NCBI GenBank assembly: GCA_018970165.1
Contig: JAGWWZ010000033.1
Coordinates: 1-35,840 of the forward strand
DNA length: 35,840 bases
Reading direction: 5' to 3'
Source of the DNA: Planctomycetota bacterium
GTDB lineage: Bacteria > Planctomycetota > Planctomycetia > Pirellulales > Pirellulaceae
Positions 16,721 through 25,400 of the stretch are shown one piece after another. How positions within the stretch are numbered: position 1 is the stretch's first letter; each line of letters opens with the position of its first letter. The position numbers and the translations under genes are program-made. The notes under the pieces were generated by a model. It saw nothing but the letters and a program-made list of their open reading frames with translations. It was not told the DNA's origin and ran no database searches.

Positions 16721-19700
16721 TTAGGAAACTTTCGCTGCCAATCGTGCTGCTTGCTCGCGTCGCTCGAGCCAAAGGAGAACGGGACTAGCGACGAAGATCG
16801 AGCTGAATGTTCCGACGATGATTCCCGCCAGCAGACAGAACGCGAATCCGTGAATCCCTTCGCCACCCCAGATGTACATCAACAGGATTGCGATGATCGT
16901 GGTGGAGGAGGTGAGCAACGTACGACTCAGGGTTTGAGTAACGCTCTTGTTGACCATCTCTTCGGTCAGCGTGGGGGACTTGCCCTTCACTTCGCGAATG
17001 CGGTCAAAGACCACAATCGTGTCGTTCAGAGAGTAACCGATAATAGTCAGAATCGCTGCAACGATGGTCAACGAGATCTTGAAGTCTTCGATCAGCAGGA
17101 AGCCCAACGGCTTGAACAGCCAGTGGCTAATCGCCAGGAACGCGATCGTAATCAACACATCGTGAACGAGAGCGATCACTGCTGCGATGCCGTAGGAGAC
17201 CTTATTAAATCGGAACCAGATGTAGATCGTGATGAAAACCAGGCTCAACAGAAGGCCTGCGATCGCACGCTGCTGCATCTCTCCAGCCACGCGTCCTTCG
17301 ATTTTACTGAAGGACTGAAATACGGGCTTGGACCTCACCTGTTCTTGCATCTTGCCGAGCAGAGAAGTCGTGGTGGCGGTATCGAAGGGGAGTTTGACTT
17401 TCCATTTCGAATATCCGACATCGGACTCGCGGGTCCAATCGGTTGCACCGATGGGTTGCAGATCGATCTGGGCATCCACCAACGTCCGATCCATGGATTG
17501 AGCGGATGCAATCAGTGCCTCGATGATCTGCGATGCATTGAGCTTTGCTCCTCCGGATCCCTTGGTGGCGTTGAAAGTCAAGTCGACCGAGGTGAATTCG
17601 GTGGGTTCGAGAGCCGCGATGGTGGGTGGCTGGGGGGAAGTTGCTGCGTCGACCGCAGGGACTCCCTCGTTTGTTGCTGGTGGGTCGCTTGCTGGTGCTG
17701 GGTCTTGGAAAGCGACCAGTTTGGCTTTCATTTCCTGAATGCGGTTCGACTGACCACCCGCAGGGAACTCGTAGTTCATGTCGTAGGTAACCAGGGCGGC
17801 GCCATTGGCTGCGGTGAAGCCCTTCAGGAGACGGTCTCGAACTTCGTTTTCATCCTTGAGGGACACGTCCAGCTTGTAGACCGAGTTCTTGTCGAATTCC
17901 CTCATCTCGACATTGGTGAGGGTGGTTTGAATAGGCAGGCCATTCTCATCCTGATCGAAGGCTTGTTGTGCCATGGTGCGGACCTTGTCCGGTTCCACGG
18001 TTCGGTCCAAAACGAACACCACCGAGCTACCGCCGTTGAAGTCGATGTCTAGGAACTCCCGACCGCGAAGGAACGTAGCGACCAAGCCAATCAGAATCAG
18101 CGCCGCCGAAATGGCGTAACACATCTTTCGATAATCAAAGAATCGGATGACTTCATCTCCGAAGAATCTTTTCCTGGCTGTGTTCACCCAATCGGACATG
18201 CCCAATGAAAGGAACTTCCATCGTTCGGCGATCTCGAACAGTTTGTGAGCGAAGAAGACCGCAGTGAACATGCTGATAGCCAAGCCGATGATGAGGGTGA
18301 TGGCAAAGCCTTTGATCTGTTCCGTTCCGACGTAGTAAAGCACCGCGGCACTGATCAGGGTCGTCAAGTTGGAGTCGAAGATGGTGGTCCATGCACGATC
18401 GAAGCCGTTGCGAATCGCCAAGCGAGGCGTTGCGTTCTTTTGACGCTCTTCTCGCATCCGTTCAAACACGAGCACATTAGCGTCAACACTCATACCGACC
18501 GACAAAACCAAACCTGCGAGGCCAGGCAAGGTCAGCGGTTGCCTGAACAGCATCATGCACGCAACGATCATCGCCAAATTCAAGACCAGGGCCAACGTGG
18601 CCACCAAACCACAGAAGCGGTAGTAAGCGACAACGCATAGCACCGTCGTTGCCAAACCGAGAAGACTCGCGTATTGCCCCTTTGTGATGGCGTCCTGTCC
18701 CATGCTCGCGCCGATCACGTGCTGGCTGACTGGATCCTTGCTGATCGCTCCCGGCAAAGATCCGGAGTTGAGGATTTGCACCAAGAACTCGACATCCTTC
18801 AGCGTGAAGGACCCCTGGATCACCCCTTCACCACGGATGGGGCTGTTCAGGTTGGGTGCGGAGAGAACCACGTTGTCGAGAAGGATGGCCATGCGTCGCT
18901 TGAAGCCACTATTGGGGTCGGGTTGGTTGGCTCCTGTGAGCTTGAGCATTTTCTCAGCCCCGCCCGTAGTCATCGTAAACTCGACTTCATAGTTTCCGGA
19001 CTTGCCAAAACCTACCTTGGCACGCGCGAGGTCTGCACCTTTGACATCGACGTACGGAGTACCGTTGCGTTGCAGAGCGAGAAGGATATCCACGCTTTGA
19101 ATTTTCTCACGTTCAAGCCATCGTTCGAATTCACCGGGACGGTCCTGGATTGCAGGATTAAGGATCTGGCCTGAGAAGCCGTTACGGATCGTATCGCCAA
19201 GTTGGAAGCCTTCGACTTGTTTCGCGCCGTTTTGTTCTGCACCCCGGCCGAGTTTTCGCCAAACTCCAGCCAACTCCTTGGCTCCGGTAACTTTGTTGGT
19301 GATGTAAACTTCGCTTCGCAATCGGACGTCAGCGCTCGGATCTTCCGATTGAGTCTTGGCCGCCTTGATCAATTCCTCATGGTCGTTCCTGTTGGCAACG
19401 ATTCGGAATTGGAGAATACCGGCGTTAGTAATCTTGCGCTTGATATCTTCAATTTCTGCATCGTCGACCGCTGCAATGATGATTTCAATTTGATCATTGC
19501 CTCGCGGGCGGACCACCGACTCGTTCATACCCGATGGGTTGATGCGGTTGAGCAGCGGAGCGATAAAGTCCTTGGCCGACACAGCCGTATCCGTATTTCC
19601 AAGGGCACTCGGATCGATTTGATAAATCAAGTTCGTACCACCCTTGATATCGGGCCCCAGGCGAAGAGTGCCGGTGGCAAGCACAATTCCCGTAGCGATC

Positions 19701-19915
19701 ATTGCCAGCAAGATCCAACTGAAGGCCATCGCCTGCGACGGCATCTTGAGACCGTTGGAAACAAGCTTGCCGAGCACAAACGGGATAATCACAGCCAGCA
19801 GGAACAAGCCAACATCCATCAGGCCTTTCCAGTCGCTAACGGTTGAGTCCCCCGAACCCAAAGAGGGGCCTTGGCTGGCCTGTGCAAGTACGAAATTCAG
19901 AAAGCATTCGAACAT
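16721..19915 (-). CDS. secDF: protein translocase subunit SecDF (fused SecD-SecF)
   Basis: This 1064-residue protein joins SecD and SecF in one chain. Two hydrophobic segments near residues 32-50 and 64-82 precede the SecD signature [13 protein letters not shown]. The large periplasmic P1 region follows, then helices with [17 protein letters not shown] (SecD D4). The SecF half starts around 615 ([15 protein letters not shown]) and ends with [19 protein letters not shown]. The SecF periplasmic region contains an Ala/Pro-rich linker near residue 730 ([14 protein letters not shown]). SecDF uses the proton gradient to pull exported proteins out of SecYEG. yajC ends four bases upstream and aspS begins two bases downstream. 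The extra N-terminal helix relative to six-helix SecD is unusual. Confidence 0.95.
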   Translation of the reverse strand: MFECFLNFVLAQASQGPSLGSGDSTVSDWKGLMDVGLFLLAVIIPFVLGKLVSNGLKMPSQAMAFSWILLAMIATGIVLATGTLRLGPDIKGGTNLIYQIDPSALGNTDTAVSAKDFIAPLLNRINPSGMNESVVRPRGNDQIEIIIAAVDDAEIEDIKRKITNAGILQFRIVANRNDHEELIKAAKTQSEDPSADVRLRSEVYITNKVTGAKELAGVWRKLGRGAEQNGAKQVEGFQLGDTIRNGFSGQILNPAIQDRPGEFERWLEREKIQSVDILLALQRNGTPYVDVKGADLARAKVGFGKSGNYEVEFTMTTGGAEKMLKLTGANQPDPNSGFKRRMAILLDNVVLSAPNLNSPIRGEGVIQGSFTLKDVEFLVQILNSGSLPGAISKDPVSQHVIGASMGQDAITKGQYASLLGLATTVLCVVAYYRFCGLVATLALVLNLAMIVACMMLFRQPLTLPGLAGLVLSVGMSVDANVLVFERMREERQKNATPRLAIRNGFDRAWTTIFDSNLTTLISAAVLYYVGTEQIKGFAITLIIGLAISMFTAVFFAHKLFEIAERWKFLSLGMSDWVNTARKRFFGDEVIRFFDYRKMCYAISAALILIGLVATFLRGREFLDIDFNGGSSVVFVLDRTVEPDKVRTMAQQAFDQDENGLPIQTTLTNVEMREFDKNSVYKLDVSLKDENEVRDRLLKGFTAANGAALVTYDMNYEFPAGGQSNRIQEMKAKLVAFQDPAPASDPPATNEGVPAVDAATSPQPPTIAALEPTEFTSVDLTFNATKGSGGAKLNASQIIEALIASAQSMDRTLVDAQIDLQPIGATDWTRESDVGYSKWKVKLPFDTATTTSLLGKMQEQVRSKPVFQSFSKIEGRVAGEMQQRAIAGLLLSLVFITIYIWFRFNKVSYGIAAVIALVHDVLITIAFLAISHWLFKPLGFLLIEDFKISLTIVAAILTIIGYSLNDTIVVFDRIREVKGKSPTLTEEMVNKSVTQTLSRTLLTSSTTIIAILLMYIWGGEGIHGFAFCLLAGIIVGTFSSIFVASPVLLWLERREQAARLAAKVS

Positions 19916-19919
19916 GAGT

Positions 19920-20345
19920 TCATCCGTCCTTATTTACAACGCGAATCGTTTCTCGATTCACTGTCATCTTTGCGTTAGTGTTCTCATCGATACGAAGGGT
20001 GACGGTTTTGGTTTCACTGTGGATCCCGGCAACCACGCCATGGACCCCAAAGGATGTCACCACTCGATCATTTTTCTTTAGGTTGGCTAGCTTTTGATCC
20101 AAGTCCTTTTGCATTTTCTTGCTCGACCGATAGCTAGGAACGATCAGCAACAGATAAAAAACCATGGCCATCAGGAGCAGGAGGGTCACTGGATTGGAGA
20201 CAACCTCGAGCCAACTTGCTGGCGACCCTTGGGCCCGCGAACCCTGAGTTACTTCGCGAATTTCCGACTCCTGTGCCACTCCGGACGCGACAAGACATCC
20301 GAAGAGGAGGCAGAGGCTCCCAAGACTCGATTTGCTCAGGCTCAT
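19920..20345 (-). CDS. yajC: preprotein translocase subunit YajC
   Basis: Using the ATG at 20345 gives 141 residues; a TTG at 20387 would add 14 uncharged residues. The N-terminus resembles a signal sequence (MSLSKSSLGSLCLLFG), and a second membrane helix carries the YajC signature (LLLIVPSYRSSKKMQKDLDQ). The C-terminal cytoplasmic barrel reads NLKKNDRVVTSFGVHGVVAG and TLRIDENTNAKMTVNRETI, conserved in the family. YajC associates with SecD, SecF and YidC. Usual YajC is about 110 residues with one helix, so the N-terminal signal-like segment and following linker (QESEIREVTQGSRAQ) are an extension. It leads the yajC-secDF-aspS run. Confidence 0.93.
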   Translation of the reverse strand: MSLSKSSLGSLCLLFGCLVASGVAQESEIREVTQGSRAQGSPASWLEVVSNPVTLLLLMAMVFYLLLIVPSYRSSKKMQKDLDQKLANLKKNDRVVTSFGVHGVVAGIHSETKTVTLRIDENTNAKMTVNRETIRVVNKDG

Positions 20346-20438
20346 CGGGAACACGCCAGGAAGGGAAAAACTAGAAAACCACTGCAATTACGCGAATCGA
20401 GCAGTGTACGGCGATTGAAAAAAGGTCACAAGTCCAAC

Positions 20439-20458
20439 GCGGGGGTATCCTTCCCCGC
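20439..20458. other. GC-rich hairpin in the yajC/repeat-protein divergent region
   Basis: GCGGGG at 20439-20444 pairs with CCCCGC at 20453-20458 around an eight-base loop. No T-run follows directly on either strand, so it is not a convincing terminator. On the minus strand it would lie in a long yajC leader if transcription starts upstream. Confidence 0.3.
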
Positions 20459-20497
20459 ACAGGCGGGAGAAAATCCCCAAAACACCCAGTTTCACCA

Positions 20498-20536
20498 ATC
20501 GGCAAAGGCTAAAGAGTCGGTATAGATTTTGCCGAT
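20498..20536. promoter_or_regulatory. 9-base inverted repeat upstream of the repeat-protein operon
   Basis: ATCGGCAAA (20498-20506) and its exact complement TTTGCCGAT (20528-20536) are separated by 21 bases. The spacer ends in TATAGAT (20521), a possible -10 element for the operon that starts at 20608. Arms flanking a promoter element suggest an operator or leader stem. The rest of the 20388-20607 gap holds nothing else recognisable besides the GC-rich hairpin. Confidence 0.35.
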
Positions 20537-20607
20537 AAGGGACGATAGAGTCCTGCGTCTACTCATTTCCCAGGGAACGGGAATCCTCGGCCGAAAGGAA
20601 TCGATCC

Positions 20608-21873
20608 ATGCCAGCCACCCGAACCGTGCATAATCCGTATGCAACCGGACAGGGGTTCACCTCTGTGCCGGTTCTGTTTTCCCTTCCCAACGTCCAGCCT
20701 GCCATCGCGGCGGCTAGTTCCGGGGTTGCCTCGGAAACCACTACGGGCAGGCAAACCATGCGTGAACCACGGCCGGACGTAGCCGTCACCGAGTCCACGG
20801 TCGCAGCGAACAATACCTCTTTCGATTCCGCACCCATCATGGTTTCCTCCACGGGGAGCACGTCCAATCGAACCGACGCCTGGTTGAGCAAGCTGACGTC
20901 ACAAATGACGAACATCACCATCGTCGTCTTGCTCGTCGCGGTCGCGGGACTGGCGTATCAAAATCAACAGAATTCCCAAGGCAAGAAGTCCTCACCCGAA
21001 TCCGATACTCTCGCTCAGGTCGCTCCCGTTGTTCCAACCTCGTCACAGGCACCCGCCACTACGCTAGCGGAACCCGAAAACAGCGACCCAGCACCCAGCC
21101 AGTTGGAAATGCCTGACCGCGAACATGGCACGAACGAGTCACCGGCTATCGCCTTGCCAACGCCGCAAAAGGAATCTTTGGTCGTTGAAAAGGGAACTGT
21201 TCCACTCCTGTTGCCACCCGCTCCTCAAGAATCCGTGAACAACAAGGGGAACGATACAGCTACCAACGGATCGCTACCGACGATCACCAACGGCCCATAC
21301 GGCACGGTGACAAACGGCACGGTGACAAACGGCACGGTGACAAACGGTACGGTGACGAACGGTACGGTGACGAACGGCACGGTAGCCAATGGTCCCGCAA
21401 CGAATCTGTTCAGCTTGACATCATCCAAGGTAGGTGTGACTCAGGGAAGCGCGGCAACCGCGACAAACAGCAGCGCACAGGCTCAAGCAGATCGCGCTCG
21501 TTGGGAAGCGATCGAAACCGAAACGCCGTCTCTGAATACTCGCGACATTATATTGCTTCGCAATGGTCAACGACGTCCTGAGAGCGGTACTTCGGATCCT
21601 GGGCTCCCAAGAGTGGAGTCGGTCATGCGTCCCCAATCCGGATCGCGTGTGATTTCCTCATCCAATGGAGGGACACCGGTAATGACGGGCCAGTCCTATC
21701 CGCCGATCGCACCACAGTACGAACCGATCAGTATGCCGAAGCCATCGCCATCGAGGATCACTCAGCCCTCGACGGATGCTTCGCAGAAGCCCGCGCAGAA
21801 GCAGTACATACCTCTCGGTGCCGTTTTGCCTAATCCAAACGAAGCCAATGGTTTCGAAAATAGAAACCCGTAG
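20608..21873 (+). CDS. single-pass membrane protein with NGTVT tandem repeats
   Basis: The 421-residue protein is not recognised as a named family. Residues 1-95 are low-complexity and polar; a single hydrophobic helix lies near 101-118 (NITIVVLLVAVAGLAY); the rest, about 300 residues rich in Ser, Thr, Pro and Asn, is predicted extracytoplasmic and disordered. It contains an array of the pentapeptide NGTVT around residues 230-262, encoded by a 15-base tandem repeat. The C-terminal part has basic-proline stretches but no clear domain. It is followed by the ATPase gene 15 bases downstream, so the pair is very likely co-transcribed. By position it may be the membrane partner of that ATPase, as Wzc-type transmembrane parts are to CpsD-type ATPases, but it has no Wzz domain. 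Function is unknown. Confidence 0.8.
   Translation: MPATRTVHNPYATGQGFTSVPVLFSLPNVQPAIAAASSGVASETTTGRQTMREPRPDVAVTESTVAANNTSFDSAPIMVSSTGSTSNRTDAWLSKLTSQMTNITIVVLLVAVAGLAYQNQQNSQGKKSSPESDTLAQVAPVVPTSSQAPATTLAEPENSDPAPSQLEMPDREHGTNESPAIALPTPQKESLVVEKGTVPLLLPPAPQESVNNKGNDTATNGSLPTITNGPYGTVTNGTVTNGTVTNGTVTNGTVTNGTVANGPATNLFSLTSSKVGVTQGSAATATNSSAQAQADRARWEAIETETPSLNTRDIILLRNGQRRPESGTSDPGLPRVESVMRPQSGSRVISSSNGGTPVMTGQSYPPIAPQYEPISMPKPSPSRITQPSTDASQKPAQKQYIPLGAVLPNPNEANGFENRNP
21301..21390 (+). repeat. 15-base in-frame tandem repeat (six units)
   Basis: Three identical units GGCACGGTGACAAAC (21301-21345) are followed by two identical variants GGTACGGTGACGAAC (21346-21375) and a degenerate unit GGCACGGTAGCCAAT (21376-21390). 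The unit is five codons, so copy-number change keeps the frame. Identical neighbours in two blocks indicate recent duplication by slippage. Confidence 0.97.
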
Positions 21874-21888
21874 TCAACGGAACGTATC

Positions 21889-23415
21889 ATGAGCGATGTG
21901 AACCAAGCGTTTTTAAGAGCCTATGTAAAGAGTCGCGCGGCGGCCGGTTCTCAACCTTTGAAAACATCTCAGGGAGATGTTCAACTCCGGGTCGATCCAG
22001 CGGTTGGCCAAGTCGCGCCGGTTCGACCTACAGTTTCGCAACCAGAGGCTCCAGCCAAGACAGCTCCAGCCAATACCGCTCAAGCGAAGGCTGCTCCAGT
22101 GAAGACTGGTGTCTGGTCCGCGTTAGGAGTGGAGCGAGGAATCAAGGCAGCTGTCGTTTCGCAACCCCCACCCGCCGTCGTTCGCAACGCCGCTACGGCC
22201 GTTCCGATCGAATCGACACAAGTGCAAACTCGGCAAACACCAGCACCGACCATGGTGGTTCAAGAGAAAAGCCCCAGCTTGGAGACGTTGAATCAAGCTT
22301 GGACCAAGAAGCGAGCACCGGTTCTGTCTGAATTGAAGCCTCAAACCGCCGCGCTGGCAAACGCAAAAGTCGAACAGAATGTTGCGAAAGCACCGACAGC
22401 TCGCACTTCCCAAGGAATGGGCGTACCCAAGGGTCCGATGTTTGTAAGTGGTGGCATCGGGGTGAGCGTCAGCCAAGTAGGAAGTGTCGCTCCTGAGGTG
22501 GTTCATAACGCAACAACCGCCGATGCACCCGGAGTGGGTAAATTCTTTGCAGCTCCGGAATTCCCAATCGATACCGACTCGGCCGCACCGTCGATTCAAA
22601 CGCGGACCGATCCACCGATCTTCAATCGCGTCTCGGGTCCTCACTCGAACCCGGCCACGCAGCAGCGAGAGACAACAACAGGTTCCAAACGCGGGGCCGC
22701 GGGCTCTCAAAGAGGGATCGACCGCGAAAGCTTGCAGAAACTACCTCTTCCGGTTTCGTTTATTCCCAGTTGGGAAGTCGATTCATTTCTGTGGCCGGAA
22801 GTAGTGCTGCGACTCGAACAAGTCGACCCCAGCTCCTTCCGACAAATCGGACATCACATCGCTAATGCGAATCAATCGGGTCTCAAAGTTTTGGCCGTCA
22901 CCAGCGGCGAACGCGGTGTAGGACGCAGCACGGTTGCGATGCATTTGGCTCGCGCGGCGGCATGTTCTGGATTGAAGGTCGCGATCGTCGATACCGATGC
23001 CGCAAATCCAAGCCTGGTCGATCAACTTCGATTGGATCTGGAACACGGTTGGCAGGATTGTTTGTTCGAAGCGGTTCCGCTCGAGGAAGTTGCGGTCCAT
23101 GCAATCTCGGATTCCATCACCCTCTTTCCATTGACCGAAGCAGTGTCGCCGCAACAGGTCCATGCCAATCTCCACCGCATGTCGAAGCTGATTCGACGCA
23201 TTTCCACGGCTTTCGACTTGGTCGTACTCGATGGCGGACGACTCCATTTGGACCAACGTTACTTGATCGGTGTATCCAGCGAGCGGGTTGTGGATGCTGC
23301 AGTGGTTGTCTTTGACACCGAACTGAGCATCAAGGAAAAGATCGATTCGGCGATCTCGATCCTCCAATCCCTAGGACTGAGCTCCATCGGCCTAGTCGAG
23401 AACTTTCGATCCTGA
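21889..23415 (+). CDS. CpsD/ParA-like P-loop ATPase with altered Walker A and long disordered N-terminus
   Basis: The 508-residue protein has about 270 residues of Ala/Pro/Thr/Gln-rich sequence followed by a SIMIBI-class ATPase domain (about 330-508) of the exopolysaccharide tyrosine-kinase type. Walker A reads SGERGVGRSTVA, with Arg in place of the usual Lys. The second acidic motif is VAIVDTDAANP (usually DxDxRxP), and Walker B is LVVLDGG rather than IIDTPP. The chain stops at GLVENFRS without the C-terminal tyrosine cluster of BY-kinases. It may therefore bind nucleotide but is doubtful as an autokinase. The C-terminal half of the gene is well conserved in style while the N-terminal half is low complexity. 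The next gene, an ExeA-like ATPase, begins 17 bases downstream. Exosortase-linked EPS loci pair these two ATPase types, which is the best guide to its role. Confidence 0.82.
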   Translation: MSDVNQAFLRAYVKSRAAAGSQPLKTSQGDVQLRVDPAVGQVAPVRPTVSQPEAPAKTAPANTAQAKAAPVKTGVWSALGVERGIKAAVVSQPPPAVVRNAATAVPIESTQVQTRQTPAPTMVVQEKSPSLETLNQAWTKKRAPVLSELKPQTAALANAKVEQNVAKAPTARTSQGMGVPKGPMFVSGGIGVSVSQVGSVAPEVVHNATTADAPGVGKFFAAPEFPIDTDSAAPSIQTRTDPPIFNRVSGPHSNPATQQRETTTGSKRGAAGSQRGIDRESLQKLPLPVSFIPSWEVDSFLWPEVVLRLEQVDPSSFRQIGHHIANANQSGLKVLAVTSGERGVGRSTVAMHLARAAACSGLKVAIVDTDAANPSLVDQLRLDLEHGWQDCLFEAVPLEEVAVHAISDSITLFPLTEAVSPQQVHANLHRMSKLIRRISTAFDLVVLDGGRLHLDQRYLIGVSSERVVDAAVVVFDTELSIKEKIDSAISILQSLGLSSIGLVENFRS

Positions 23416-23432
23416 TATCTCGGACTCGAGTC

Positions 23433-24269
23433 ATGTACGAAGAGCATTGGAATCTCACAGCGGAACCATTCGATCAGCGGATCGAACCGCAGTTCTATTA
23501 TCCGTCGGAATCGCATCAGGCTGCACTCCTGAAGCTCTCGTATGCGATCGAAACCAGACGAGCCGCAGCGGTCCTGTGCGGCGATTCGGGAACGGGCAAA
23601 TCGATGTTGGTGGAGAGTTGCATCGAACAACTCCCAGAGTCGATTTCTCCAATCGTCCGCGTTCCCTACCCCGCAATGCCCGCCGAACAACTGGTCCGGT
23701 ATCTTGCGCGTCAGGTCGAGCCTGATATTCAGCCCGAACCGACTGCCTTGTTCAGCCACTCGGTTGAAATCCTAGATGCATTTCTTCGACGGAATTTGTC
23801 GCAAGGAAAACATGCCTTGGTCATCGTGGACGAAGCCCATCTGCTCGACTCCTTCGGTTCCCTACAACCTCTGCGGATGCTACTGAATGTTGCCGCCGAT
23901 CAAGCTCGATCGGAATCGTCATGGACTCTCTGCCTGGTCGGCGGCGTTCCGCTGGTCGGACATGTTGCCCGTTACGGTGATCTGGAGGATCGTATCGCCG
24001 TTCGCTGTTCTCTCGACCGCTTTACGTTGGATGAAACGTCTGCTTACATGCTCCATCGACTGCGAGCCGCCGGGCATTCCGGACCGCCGATCTTTACGGA
24101 TCGAGCCGTCGAAGCCGTGCAAGAAGCCTCCCTCGGGATCGCTCGCCGCATCAATCGCATTTGCGACATGTCCCTAATGATCGGTTACGCGAGGGATCTC
24201 AGGCAAATCGATGTTCCGGTGGTGCATGCCGCCCAGCATGAACTCAGCTCGCGCAGCATGGCGGCCTGA
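23433..24269 (+). CDS. ExeA/GspA-type AAA ATPase
   Basis: The 278-residue protein opens with the family's typical start (HWNLTAEPFDQ and FYYPSESHQAALLKLSYAIE), followed by Walker A GDSGTGKSM (about 50-58), Walker B VIVDEAHLL (about 129-137) and a C-terminal winged-helix-like region (GIARRINRICDMSLMIGYA). It lacks the peptidoglycan-binding domain seen in full GspA/ExeA. Such ATPases act at the inner membrane in secretion or capsule assembly, and one subfamily is the standard partner of exosortase/PEP-CTERM EPS loci. It is the third gene of the run and ends 16 bases from the end of a convergent small-membrane-protein gene. The exact role is inferred from context. Confidence 0.88.
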   Translation: MYEEHWNLTAEPFDQRIEPQFYYPSESHQAALLKLSYAIETRRAAAVLCGDSGTGKSMLVESCIEQLPESISPIVRVPYPAMPAEQLVRYLARQVEPDIQPEPTALFSHSVEILDAFLRRNLSQGKHALVIVDEAHLLDSFGSLQPLRMLLNVAADQARSESSWTLCLVGGVPLVGHVARYGDLEDRIAVRCSLDRFTLDETSAYMLHRLRAAGHSGPPIFTDRAVEAVQEASLGIARRINRICDMSLMIGYARDLRQIDVPVVHAAQHELSSRSMAA

Positions 24270-24285
24270 TCGATTTGGTTTCGGT

Positions 24286-24561
24286 TCAAAAAATGCCAGC
24301 TTCTTTGAATCGTAGATAGCACCAGTAGCAGACGCCTGCAGCAAGTCCGATCAGCATGAGGGTGTAGAGGGTGTTCAGGATGGTCCAGAGGACCTTTTCC
24401 CCGACGGTGAACACATGGCTGATCCACAGGAGCGGTAAACCCAAAACCCCGGTCATGCCAAACAGAATGATCAAGATCGTTTTGCGGCTCGAAAGAAGCT
24501 TCTCCCACTGAGACCGACCTCGCGAGGGTTGTGGTACCTGGCTCGCAGCACCGTTGCTCAT
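24286..24561 (-). CDS. small two-helix membrane protein
   Basis: The ATG at 24561 overlaps the stop of the upstream hydrolase gene (ATGA), giving 91 residues; a longer frame inside that gene is not credible. A basic/polar N-terminus (QPSRGRSQWEKLLSSRK) precedes two hydrophobic helices, about 27-47 (TILIILFGMTGVLGLPLLW) and 60-82 (TLYTLMLIGLAAGVCYWCYL). The short loop between them carries a Val-Gly-Glu-Lys. No family was recognised. Translational coupling to the metallo-beta-lactamase-fold gene points to a shared role or simple operon membership. Confidence 0.7.
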   Translation of the reverse strand: MSNGAASQVPQPSRGRSQWEKLLSSRKTILIILFGMTGVLGLPLLWISHVFTVGEKVLWTILNTLYTLMLIGLAAGVCYWCYLRFKEAGIF

Positions 24562-25340
24562 TTGGGAAGTCTTCCTTCGGCGATCTCTTGCTCCCACTGC
24601 TTGATCAGTGGCCAGTCGATCGCGCACGTCCCGAAATCGGAGAGATGCAAATAACCCTTCAGCCGATCGATCACGCGATTGATCATCGCCGGATCCTTGC
24701 GAAAGTAGGGACCATGGCTGGGAAGAAGCCACTGGATATCGCAATCGCGAATTCGTTCCAGCGAGCGAATGAAGGAGGGAATATCGCTGCCGTGATGCGC
24801 GTCGATTGCACCGACGCCTCCGTCGCGATAAATGTTGTCTCCGCTCAGAAGCAGATCTCCTAACCGAAACGCCAATTGGCTGTCGGCATGCCCGGGGGTT
24901 GACCAGACCTCGATTTGCAGGCGGCCGACTTCGATGACGCTCCCTTCGTTGACTTTGTGCTCCACAGCCACCGGAGGCATCGCTTCCCGGATCCCTTGGG
25001 CATTGATTTCTGCGAAGGTTTGAAGGCGGTCGCCTGACTCAAGAAGTTCCGCAGCTCGTGGGTGGGCTGTTACGGTCGTCTTGAGGATCTGTTTGGCTTT
25101 AGCAAAGCCTTGGCTGTGATCGACGTCAGCGTGCGTCGCGATCAAGGACTTGCATTTCGATAAAGGAAAATCGAGATCTCGGACCAAATCGATCACTTCA
25201 TCAACGGTGTCTTCATAACCGATATCGATCAGCACCCACTCGTCTGCATCATAGATCAGGTAGACGTTGCAGCCGATCAAGTGACCAGCCTGGACGTTGA
25301 GTTCAATGACGTTTGGGAAGATCGGTTTGCGTGTGATCAT
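24558..25340 (-). CDS. metallo-beta-lactamase-fold hydrolase
   Basis: The 260-residue protein is a stand-alone MBL-fold enzyme. The metal motif is ATHADVDHSQG, the HxHxDH signature with Ala at the second position (H-A-D-V-D-H), so the first His pair is H and H with Asp-His following; the downstream metal His is in WSTPGHADSQL, with DLLLSGDNIYRDG holding the bridging Asp. The C-terminal region LLPSHGPYF supplies the last His. MBL-fold proteins of this length hydrolyse thioesters, lactones or phosphoesters; the substrate is unknown. There is no signal peptide. It starts 60 bases after the methyltransferase stop on the same strand and overlaps the small-membrane-protein gene. Confidence 0.87.
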   Translation of the reverse strand: MITRKPIFPNVIELNVQAGHLIGCNVYLIYDADEWVLIDIGYEDTVDEVIDLVRDLDFPLSKCKSLIATHADVDHSQGFAKAKQILKTTVTAHPRAAELLESGDRLQTFAEINAQGIREAMPPVAVEHKVNEGSVIEVGRLQIEVWSTPGHADSQLAFRLGDLLLSGDNIYRDGGVGAIDAHHGSDIPSFIRSLERIRDCDIQWLLPSHGPYFRKDPAMINRVIDRLKGYLHLSDFGTCAIDWPLIKQWEQEIAEGRLPK

Positions 25341-25400
25341 AAAGCTTCTTCGATGAGGTACTCCGCGATGTCGATAGCCTAGCAGAGACCAATATTGCTC

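Noticed and set aside
16751-18052. Long plus-strand open frame (433 codons) antisense to secDF
   Set aside because: It is fully inside the secDF coding region, shows no domain and has a composition (many Asp, Gln, His, Cys) typical of an antisense shadow.
20439-20458. GC-rich hairpin considered as a terminator
   Set aside because: No T-run directly after it on either strand and no gene ends nearby; kept only as a structural element.
22123-23367. Two minus-strand frames (about 195 codons each) opposite the CpsD-like gene
   Set aside because: They lie opposite the clear ATPase motifs and a low-complexity N-terminus; Cys/Arg-rich shadow composition.
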